Shown here: positions 1-5,228 of the stretch, in pieces
Layout of the letters: each line of letters opens with the position of its first letter
Numbering within the stretch: position 1 is the first letter of the stretch
From: an uncultured Succinatimonas sp.
GTDB taxonomy: Bacteria; Pseudomonadota; Gammaproteobacteria; Enterobacterales; Succinivibrionaceae
Reading direction: 5' to 3'
DNA: 5,228 nt
Assembly (NCBI GenBank): GCA_905201175.1
Contig: CAJKNC010000108.1
Coordinates: 1 to 5,228 of the forward strand
The notes under the pieces: generated by a model
Database searches by the model: none
Seen by the model: only the letters and a program-made list of their open reading frames with translations
Told to the model about the DNA's origin: nothing
Position numbers and translations under genes: made by a program

Positions 1-49
1 TTCTGTTAGTATGACCTAGAAACTTAAGTGATCAATTTCTGGGGCCATA

Positions 50-349
50 CTAAAATAAGTGATTATTTAAAAGATTCAAATTGTCGAAGCTGAAAGTTGA
101 AAAGGTAGTAAGACCGCCCATAAGACCTGCAGTTAAGAAGGCTTTCAAATTAGGATGAGCTAAAATCTGCGGAGCGCAAAGGAATATTCCTATAAGAAAA
201 GATCCTGTGATATTCACGATTAAAGTTGCCAGCGGTATACCCAGTATAAAAGGCATTTTAGTTAAAATCATGCCGGTTAGGGCTCTTAAAATTGCACCGA
301 AAAATCCGCCTAGGCCTATAAATAATAAAGTAAGATTTGCCGAACTCAT
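50..349 (-). CDS. crcB: CrcB/Fluc-family fluoride channel, C-terminally short (TM4 missing)
   Basis: The 99-residue product is a small hydrophobic protein of the CrcB/Fluc family. These are dual-topology dimeric channels in the inner membrane that let toxic fluoride leave the cell. Family signatures are visible in order: the N-terminal glycine-rich motif ending in Arg (G12, G14, G15, G18, R22), the TM2 motif with the pore Asn (T42, N46, G49, S50, G54), and the TM3 break and pore signature GGLTTFSTFS (residues 78-87) with the two pore phenylalanines F83 and F86. The usual Gly before T42 is Ala here. Family members are normally about 120-130 residues with four helices. This one stops at residue 99, about where TM4 should begin, and none of the three frames in the remaining 49 bases encodes a TM4. 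The ATG at 347-349 starts the family alignment, but only a weak TAAG lies upstream as a ribosome site. No fluoride riboswitch is seen upstream. The gene is divergent from the cvfB operon. Family assignment is firm. Function is doubtful, and it may be a decaying gene. Confidence 0.85.
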   Translation of the reverse strand: MSSANLTLLFIGLGGFFGAILRALTGMILTKMPFILGIPLATLIVNITGSFLIGIFLCAPQILAHPNLKAFLTAGLMGGLTTFSTFSFDNLNLLNNHLF

Positions 350-386
350 AATAAATACTTAAAATATCTTAAATTCTAAAGGTTAA

Positions 387-414
387 TTTATACTTGTTGA
401 AAAATTTTACACAA
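387..414 (-). promoter_or_regulatory. Candidate sigma-70 promoter for crcB
   Basis: On the minus strand a TTGTGT -35-like box (409-414) is separated by 16 bases from a TATAAA -10 box (387-392). Transcription would start near 380, giving a leader of about 30 bases before the crcB ATG. The -10 box is good (5 of 6) but the -35 box is weak (3 of 6), and the region is AT-rich enough to give such matches by chance. Inferred from sequence pattern only. Confidence 0.35.
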
Positions 415-445
415 CTAAATAAAGTTTTTCATTAAATTTGTGTGA
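407..445. repeat. Imperfect inverted repeat between divergent crcB and cvfB
   Basis: TTACACAA (407-414) faces TTGTGTGA (438-445). Seven of eight positions are complementary and 23 bases separate the arms. The left arm covers the predicted crcB -35 box and the right arm overlaps the predicted cvfB -35 box. This arrangement could serve as a shared operator for a dimeric regulator. The arms are short and the context is AT-rich, so chance is a real alternative. Confidence 0.3.
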
Positions 446-470
446 CAGCATGGTAATTACTTGCAATAAC
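442..470 (+). promoter_or_regulatory. Candidate extended -10 promoter for the cvfB-sohB-topA operon
   Basis: GTGACA (442-447, 5 of 6 to the sigma-70 -35 consensus) lies 17 bases before AATAAC (465-470, 4 of 6). The -10 is preceded directly by TGC (462-464), which fits an extended -10 element. Initiation would fall near 477 and leave a leader of about 70 bases. A second possible -10, TAATAT at 508-513, is a better hexamer but has no matching -35 at normal spacing. This is a pattern match only. Confidence 0.4.
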
Positions 471-546
471 TAGATTTTTTGTTTAATACCTTTTGAAAAA
501 AATGGTTTAATATAAGGTAAGAAATGTTTTTTGGTGGAGCTTTTAT

Positions 547-1428
547 ATGAGTTCTGATCTCGAAATTGGAAAGATGATATCCCGCAAAGTGGTAAAGATT
601 ACCGATCAGGGAGCTTTTATTGACGGGGATAATTTCGGTGAATTATTTATACCTAGAAAGCAATTGCCAGCAAATTTAGAGATTGGAGATGCTTTAAGAG
701 TATTTTTATATGTCGATGGCGGCCGAGTTTTAGCTACAGCAAGACATCCGTATCTGCAAAAAGGCATGGTGGGCAGATTGATGGTTACTTCAATTGACTG
801 CGGCACGGCATATTTGGATTTAGGTATCCCTAAAGAGCTGGTGGTACCGGTATCTGAGCAGCGTACTAATTTTGAAGTAGGCAGCAGCGCCTTAATCTAT
901 ATTGCTGAAGACAGCTATGGGCGTTTATTTGGAACGCAGAGGCTTAATCGCTATCTTAAGGACGTACCTCCTGCAGGAAAATATAAGATTGGTCAGAAAG
1001 TTGTTTGTGTACCGGTAGAACGTACGCCATTAGGATATCGCGTTGCTGTTGATGATCTTTATTACGGCTTGATTTATGCAAGCTCACAGAAGGGGGAAAT
1101 CCGCAGCGGCAAACGCTATGAGGCCTACGTGGTAAATATTCGCGATGATGGACGCTTGGATATTTCTATGCAGGAACCTGGGCGCAGCGGAGTTGAGCAT
1201 GCCGCTTCAGAGCTTTTAGATATTATGTTTAAGAATAAAGGCTCGCTGCCATTTTCAGATAAGTCCTCTCCTGAGGATATTGAAAGCTATCTGCATATGT
1301 CTAAAGCTAAATTCAAAAAAACTATAGGCTTGCTTTATAAGCAGCGTTTTATTGAAATTCATGATAATTCAGTTACCCTAACTGAAGCTGGCCGTGAGGA
1401 GATTATCCTGCGTAAGGAAGGTCATTGA
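547..1428 (+). CDS. cvfB: CvfB/YitL-family S1-domain RNA-binding protein
   Basis: The 293-residue protein matches the CvfB family (Staphylococcus aureus CvfB, Bacillus subtilis YitL): cytoplasmic RNA-binding proteins made of S1-type OB folds followed by a winged helix. CvfB influences virulence gene expression in staphylococci. Its role in gammaproteobacteria is not established. By inspection, S1-like units occupy roughly residues 5-66 (ending VLATARHP), 71-135 and 146-209 (ending DGRLDISMQEPG). The winged helix covers about 218-287 and carries the family hallmark LPFSDKSSPEDIESYL (234-249) followed by SKAKFKKTIGLLYKQRFIE (252-270). Length is normal for the family and no truncation is seen. 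The ATG at 547 is supported by GGAG at 536-539 with a 7-base spacer. The stop overlaps the next start by one base, so translation is probably coupled to sohB. The family call is strong. The exact biological role is inferred. Confidence 0.88.
   Translation: MSSDLEIGKMISRKVVKITDQGAFIDGDNFGELFIPRKQLPANLEIGDALRVFLYVDGGRVLATARHPYLQKGMVGRLMVTSIDCGTAYLDLGIPKELVVPVSEQRTNFEVGSSALIYIAEDSYGRLFGTQRLNRYLKDVPPAGKYKIGQKVVCVPVERTPLGYRVAVDDLYYGLIYASSQKGEIRSGKRYEAYVVNIRDDGRLDISMQEPGRSGVEHAASELLDIMFKNKGSLPFSDKSSPEDIESYLHMSKAKFKKTIGLLYKQRFIEIHDNSVTLTEAGREEIILRKEGH
1414..1421 (+). promoter_or_regulatory. Ribosome binding site deciding the sohB start
   Basis: AAGGAAGG lies inside the last cvfB codons, ending six bases before the ATG at 1428. 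It would be only three bases from the in-frame TTG at 1425. Spacing and codon preference both favour the ATG, which gives the TGATG stop/start overlap with cvfB. Confidence 0.75.
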
Positions 1429-2552
1429 TGATCGATTTTTTAGCAGATATAGGCATATTTGCAGTTAAGAGTCTTATTATTGCTTTTATTTTTGCCTTTA
1501 TTCTTATTTTTATTGTGGCTGTTTTAAAGGCATTAAAAAGCGCGAAAGGTGAAAAATCTGAAGATAAGCTTGAGGTTATTGATCTTAAAGATAAGGTTAA
1601 AGATCGCAGAGGCTTTATGCAGACAAGGCTTGAAGAAATCCGTACTGCAGATGAAAAAGAGCTCAAGCGTTTAAAGAAGAAACGTAAGAAAACACAAAAA
1701 GAAAAAGCTTTAGAAGAAGAAAAGAAGCATCAAGAATTATTAAAAGCTAAGAGCGGGGAAGGTTATTTTTGTCCGCAGAATCTTTATGTAATCAATTTCT
1801 CTGGGGATGTTGAAGCATCCTATTTAAAGCATCTTGTGAAGAAAATTGACGCAATTTTAGATGTGGCTACAGATAAGGATGAGGTGATTTTAAATTTAAA
1901 ATCACCTGGCGGCTTAGTTAATGCTTACGGCTTGGCTTCAGCGCAGCTTGCGAGAATTAGAGAAAAAGGCATAAAGCTTACTGTATGCGTTGACGAGGTC
2001 GCAGCTTCTGGCGGTTATTTAATGGCATGTGTTGCCGATAAGATTGTGGCAGCGCCTTTTGCTTATATAGGATCTATTGGCGTAGTAGCTTCTTTGCCTA
2101 ATTTCCACCGTCTTTTAGATAAGTATGATGTGGATTACGAGCAAATTACTGCGGGAAAATATAAGCGCACCGTAACCATGTTCGGTGAAAACACTGATGA
2201 AGGCAGAGAAAAATTTAAACAGGAACTTGAGGATATTCACAATCGTTTTAAGCAGGTAGTGACAAATTATCGTCCTCAGCTGCAAGATAAGATTGATGAT
2301 GTAGCTACAGGCGAACATTGGCTGGCTAAAGATGCTTTAAATTTAGGTTTGGTTGACGAAATTGCTACTTCGGACAGCTATATCTCCAGACGAATTGAAG
2401 ATACTTTTGGCTGCGCAGTCAAAATAGTCTGGAAGCGCAATGCAAAAAAGTCTATTTTATTAAAGATAAAGAAATTTCTTCGTGCCGAAACTTGGGTTAA
2501 GGCTGTAAAGCATGAGCTCGATGAAGCCAAAAGTGTGGATAAGCTCTATTAG
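1428..2552 (+). CDS. sohB: SohB-type inner-membrane serine peptidase (S49 family)
   Basis: The 374-residue product is a homologue of E. coli SohB (about 349 residues), a membrane-anchored S49/SppA-like peptidase first found as a multicopy suppressor of htrA (degP) mutants. Numbering from the ATG at 1428, residues about 10-34 form one hydrophobic anchor. Residues about 37-109 are a highly charged Lys/Glu-rich, probably coiled segment. The peptidase domain follows. The oxyanion-type motif is LKSPGG (157-162). The nucleophile is Ser194 in VAASGGYLMAC, and the general base is Lys246 in AGKYKRT. The 52-residue separation equals that of Ser147/Lys199 in B. subtilis SppA. GSIGVV (215-220) is also typical. 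Both catalytic residues are present, so the enzyme should be active as a Ser/Lys dyad. An in-frame TTG at 1425 could add one residue but is poorly spaced from the ribosome site. The gene overlaps cvfB by one base and precedes topA by 14. E. coli has the same sohB/topA neighbourhood with yciN between. The coding region contains a perfect 26-bp palindrome at 1882-1907. Confidence 0.92.
   Translation: MIDFLADIGIFAVKSLIIAFIFAFILIFIVAVLKALKSAKGEKSEDKLEVIDLKDKVKDRRGFMQTRLEEIRTADEKELKRLKKKRKKTQKEKALEEEKKHQELLKAKSGEGYFCPQNLYVINFSGDVEASYLKHLVKKIDAILDVATDKDEVILNLKSPGGLVNAYGLASAQLARIREKGIKLTVCVDEVAASGGYLMACVADKIVAAPFAYIGSIGVVASLPNFHRLLDKYDVDYEQITAGKYKRTVTMFGENTDEGREKFKQELEDIHNRFKQVVTNYRPQLQDKIDDVATGEHWLAKDALNLGLVDEIATSDSYISRRIEDTFGCAVKIVWKRNAKKSILLKIKKFLRAETWVKAVKHELDEAKSVDKLY
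1882..1907. repeat. Perfect 26-bp palindrome inside sohB
   Basis: The half-site AGGTGATTTTAAA (1882-1894) is followed directly by its exact reverse complement (1895-1907). The flanking bases (G1881, G1908) do not pair, so the palindrome ends there. As RNA it could form an 11-bp stem with an AAUU loop. As DNA it could extrude as a cruciform. It encodes SohB residues Glu152 to Pro160, next to the SPGG motif. No T-tract follows, so it is not an intrinsic terminator on the plus strand. Confidence 0.9.
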
Positions 2553-2564
2553 AAGGTATAAGGA
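2552..2564 (+). promoter_or_regulatory. Ribosome binding region of topA
   Basis: Two purine-rich Shine-Dalgarno candidates precede the ATG at 2567. GAAGG (2552-2556) begins on the last base of the sohB stop and has a 10-base spacer. TAAGGA (2559-2564) is only two bases from the start, too close for good initiation. The first is the likelier site, with slightly long spacing. Confidence 0.55.
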
Positions 2565-2566
2565 TT

Positions 2567-5194
2567 ATGGGTAAATCATTGGTTATTGTGGAGTCTCCTT
2601 CCAAGGCAACAATTATCAATCGCTATTTGGGCGATGATTATATTGTTAAAGCCAGTGTTGGTCATATCCGAGATCTTCCGGTTGGAGGCAGCGGTTCTGA
2701 AAAAAAGAAAACTGCAGCTAAAAGCCGTACTGATAAGAATAAGGCCTTATTTAAAAGAATGGGCATTGATCCTTACAATAATTGGAAGGCTGATTATGAA
2801 ATCATGCCAGGTAAGGAAAAGGTTGTAGCTGAACTTAAAAAGCTGGCAAAGAATGCCGATAAGGTTTATCTGGCAACCGATCTTGATAGAGAGGGAGAAG
2901 CAATTGCGTGGCATTTAAAAGAGGTTTTAGGCGGAAGCGAAGATAAATATCTGCGTGTAAAGTATCCTGAAATTACGCTTAATGCCATTACTAAGGCTTT
3001 TGAAAATCCTGGCCGCATCAATATGGATCTGGTTAATGCGCAGCAGACCAGACGTTTTTTAGATCGCGTAGTAGGCTTTATGGTTTCGCCGCTTTTATGG
3101 AAAAAAGTAGCTCGAGGCTTGTCTGCAGGACGCGTGCAGTCTGTGGCTGTTGAATTGATCGTTGATCGTGAACGTCAGATTAAGTCATTTGTGCCCGAAG
3201 AATATTGGTCTATCGATGCGTACACAAAAACGCCTAAAGGTGAAAGCTTAAAGCTGAATTTGGCTAATTTTAAAGGAAAAAAATGCCAAATTAAGAATAA
3301 AAAAGAAGCTCAGCTGATTGCAGATGACCTGAAGCAGGGACAATATATTGTCTCAAAGATTGATGTAAAACCCGGCAAACAATCTCCGCAGCCGCCATTT
3401 ACCACTTCAACCTTGCAGCAATCTGCCAATCAGCGCTTAGGCTTTAGTGTTAAAAAAACCATGATGGTAGCTCAGAGGCTGTATGAGCGCGGTTTGATTA
3501 CCTATATGCGTACTGACAGCGTTAATCTTTCCGATGAGGCTATAGAGACAGCAAGAGAAATCATCTCAAAAGAGTACGGCGAGGCTTACGTACCTAAAAA
3601 GCCTAATTACTATAAATCAAAGGAATCCGCTCAAGAGGCTCATGAGGCTATTCGCCCGTCACATCCGCTCTCTCCGCTGCCTGCAGACATTGACCGTGAT
3701 GGTCAGCGGCTGTTTGCTTTAATTAAAGCTCGCTATTTAGCATGTCAGATGACTCCTCAGCTCTATGAATCTACCTCATTGAGCGTAAGCTGCAATGATT
3801 ATGAGCTAAAAGCTTCAGGCCGACATGTTATTTTTGACGGCTTCCGCAAGGTTTGGAGCTTCGGTAAATCTGAGGAAAATTTGCTGCCTGAGCTTAAGGT
3901 AAATGATCTTTTAAGTCTAGATAAGCTTGAAAGCCTGCAGCATTTTACTCAGCCCCCAGCTCGCTTTTCTGAAGCTTCTTTAGTAAAGGAGCTAGAAAAG
4001 GACGGCATCGGCAGACCTTCGACTTATGCCTCAATTATTTCCACCATTCAGGAGCGTGGCTATGTAAAAATTGAACATGGCCGTTTTTATGCCGAGAGAA
4101 TGGGAGAGGTAGTAACAGACAGATTACGCTTTAGCTTTAAAGATCTTATGGATACGTCCTTTACAGCCTCAATGGAGGATAGTTTAGATCTTATAGCTCA
4201 GGGTAAGGAAAATTGGCTTGCAAGCCTGGATAGATTCTTTAAGAGCTTTGATGAGGAGCTAGAAAGAGCCAGCGCACCTTCTTCTGAAGGAGGCATGCCG
4301 GAAAATAAGCCTTTGGAAGTCTCTATGATGTGCCCTGAATGCGGCAAGTATCATATGGCCGTACAGTCTGGAAAGACCGGCATGTTCCTCTCATGCTTGG
4401 GTTATTATGATAAAAATGTTAAAGCTAATGAACGCTGTCATAAGACTTTAAATTTATCTCCTATAGACAGCGGTTCTCTAAATAAAAAAGAACTTTCTGA
4501 AGAAGAAGAGACTGAGATTCTGCGCTCTCGGCCTCGTTGCCCTAAATGCCATTCTGTCATGGACGGATATCTTATTGATGAGAAGCATAAGCTTTACCTG
4601 TGTTCCTTGCCAGGCTGTGACGGCTACAGCTTTGAAGAGGGAAATTTCACCTCTGAAATCGATCATGGCCCTGAGGTCATCTGCGAAAAATGCGGCTCCA
4701 AGATGGTTCTTAAGGATGGACGCTTTGGCAAATATATGGCCTGCAGCAATAGCGAGTGCGGCAATACTCGCAAGATTTTGAAGAATGGTCAGGTAGCCCC
4801 GCCAAGAGAAGATCCGGTAGATTTACCAGAGCTTCCGTGTAAAGCCGAAGGCTCTCATTATGTTTTGCGGGATGGAGCTTCAGGTATTTTCCTAGCTGCG
4901 CATAATTTTCCTAAGGTTAGAGAAACTCGCCCGCCTAAGGTTTCCGAGCTCAAGCGTTTTTATGATCGCATTTCGCCTAAATTCAGATATTTAGCTCAGG
5001 CTCCTGAAAGAGATCCTGATGGTAATGAAACAGAAGTGCGTTTTAGCCGTAAGATGGGCAAGCAGTATGTTATAGGCGTAAAAGACGGCAAGCCTACTGG
5101 TTTTACCGCCTTTTATAATGAACAGACTCAAGAATGGGAAATTTCTGAAGCTAAAAGCCGCTCTAAAAAAAATCAGAGTAATTTAAAATATTGA
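2567..5194 (+). CDS. topA: DNA topoisomerase I (type IA, omega protein)
   Basis: The 875-residue protein relaxes negatively supercoiled DNA by cutting and passing one strand, with Mg2+ and a 5'-phosphotyrosine intermediate. It opposes gyrase in the nucleoid. The N-terminal TOPRIM domain (about 3-150) shows Glu9 and Lys13 in VIVESPSK and the acidic triad DLDRE (105-109: D105, D107, E109). GLSAGRVQSVAV (184-195) follows. The catalytic Tyr313 lies in GLITYMRTDS (309-318) with Arg315 beside it, equivalent to E. coli Tyr319/Arg321. EAHEAIRPS (357-365) and IGRPSTYASIISTIQ (481-495) complete the core. The C-terminus has three tetracysteine zinc ribbons (C589/C592/C610/C624, C658/C661/C679/C684, C706/C709/C726/C731). 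Two ribbon-like domains without cysteine clusters then run from about 755 to 865, as in the 865-residue E. coli enzyme. All key residues are present and there is no frameshift. The start matches the family N-terminus MGKSLVIVES. The gene is the third of the operon, 14 bases after sohB. No strong internal promoter is evident, although topA promoters often respond to supercoiling in other species. Confidence 0.98.
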   Translation: MGKSLVIVESPSKATIINRYLGDDYIVKASVGHIRDLPVGGSGSEKKKTAAKSRTDKNKALFKRMGIDPYNNWKADYEIMPGKEKVVAELKKLAKNADKVYLATDLDREGEAIAWHLKEVLGGSEDKYLRVKYPEITLNAITKAFENPGRINMDLVNAQQTRRFLDRVVGFMVSPLLWKKVARGLSAGRVQSVAVELIVDRERQIKSFVPEEYWSIDAYTKTPKGESLKLNLANFKGKKCQIKNKKEAQLIADDLKQGQYIVSKIDVKPGKQSPQPPFTTSTLQQSANQRLGFSVKKTMMVAQRLYERGLITYMRTDSVNLSDEAIETAREIISKEYGEAYVPKKPNYYKSKESAQEAHEAIRPSHPLSPLPADIDRDGQRLFALIKARYLACQMTPQLYESTSLSVSCNDYELKASGRHVIFDGFRKVWSFGKSEENLLPELKVNDLLSLDKLESLQHFTQPPARFSEASLVKELEKDGIGRPSTYASIISTIQERGYVKIEHGRFYAERMGEVVTDRLRFSFKDLMDTSFTASMEDSLDLIAQGKENWLASLDRFFKSFDEELERASAPSSEGGMPENKPLEVSMMCPECGKYHMAVQSGKTGMFLSCLGYYDKNVKANERCHKTLNLSPIDSGSLNKKELSEEEETEILRSRPRCPKCHSVMDGYLIDEKHKLYLCSLPGCDGYSFEEGNFTSEIDHGPEVICEKCGSKMVLKDGRFGKYMACSNSECGNTRKILKNGQVAPPREDPVDLPELPCKAEGSHYVLRDGASGIFLAAHNFPKVRETRPPKVSELKRFYDRISPKFRYLAQAPERDPDGNETEVRFSRKMGKQYVIGVKDGKPTGFTAFYNEQTQEWEISEAKSRSKKNQSNLKY

Positions 5195-5228
5195 TCTTTT
5201 ATTTTAAGAGCTCTAGGTTTTACCATAG

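Noticed and set aside
18..40. Hairpin (AGAAA...TTTCT) downstream of crcB as a terminator
   Set aside because: The stem is only five consecutive A/T-rich pairs with mismatches further in, and no T-tract follows on the minus strand.
350..546. Possible fluoride (crcB-motif) riboswitch upstream of crcB
   Set aside because: Reading the minus strand of this region gives an AT-rich sequence without the GG-rich conserved core or pseudoknot elements expected of that riboswitch class.
606..806. Minus-strand open reading frame opposite cvfB, and similar frames opposite sohB and topA (1403-1666, 2115-2318, 4478-4666) or in other plus frames (2586-2828, 4575-4781)
   Set aside because: They lie wholly or almost wholly inside well-supported genes, show no family motifs and have no convincing ribosome sites.
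1425..1427. TTG as the start of sohB
   Set aside because: It is in frame but only three bases from the Shine-Dalgarno sequence. The ATG three bases later has normal spacing and makes the usual TGATG stop/start overlap.
2353..2384. Internal topA promoter in the end of sohB (TTGACG ... TATATC)
   Set aside because: The spacer is about 20 bases, outside the normal range, and the TTGACG arises from conserved Val-Asp-Glu codons, so a coding explanation is sufficient.
5195..5228. Terminator after topA
   Set aside because: Only a four-base TCTT/AAGA pairing and a GAGCTC palindrome are present, with no GC-rich stem followed by a T-tract. The region is also cut by the window end.

Overview
This is an AT-rich stretch of gammaproteobacterial chromosome. 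The topoisomerase I resembles the Escherichia coli TopA enzyme along its whole length, including three tetracysteine zinc ribbons and the gammaproteobacterial-type C-terminal ribbons. The sohB-topA neighbourhood is also known from E. coli, where yciN lies between the two genes. The low GC content, the missing yciN and the presence of a CvfB-type RNA-binding protein (best known from Firmicutes, also present in some gammaproteobacteria) suggest a host-associated lineage. Succinivibrionaceae/Aeromonadales would be one guess, but the window alone cannot settle it.

Layout: the first 49 bases hold no recognisable gene. Positions 50-349 (minus strand) encode a short CrcB/Fluc fluoride channel with the pore motifs intact but without the fourth membrane helix. 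A 197-base AT-rich divergent intergenic region (350-546) carries plausible promoters in both directions. From 547 to 5194 three plus-strand genes are tightly packed: cvfB (S1-domain and winged-helix RNA-binding protein), sohB (membrane-anchored S49 serine peptidase) and topA (DNA topoisomerase I). cvfB and sohB overlap by one base (TGATG). sohB and topA are 14 bases apart. The three are almost certainly cotranscribed. The last 34 bases after topA show no gene and no convincing terminator.

The three operon genes share no single pathway. They combine RNA-level regulation, envelope proteolysis and relaxation of negative supercoils. The window is mostly housekeeping DNA and I do not see a new multi-gene system in it. 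The two most notable signals are the CrcB reading frame that ends before TM4, and a perfect 26-bp palindrome (1882-1907) inside sohB that the protein sequence alone does not require. A weaker observation is that the arms of an inverted repeat coincide with the predicted divergent -35 boxes.
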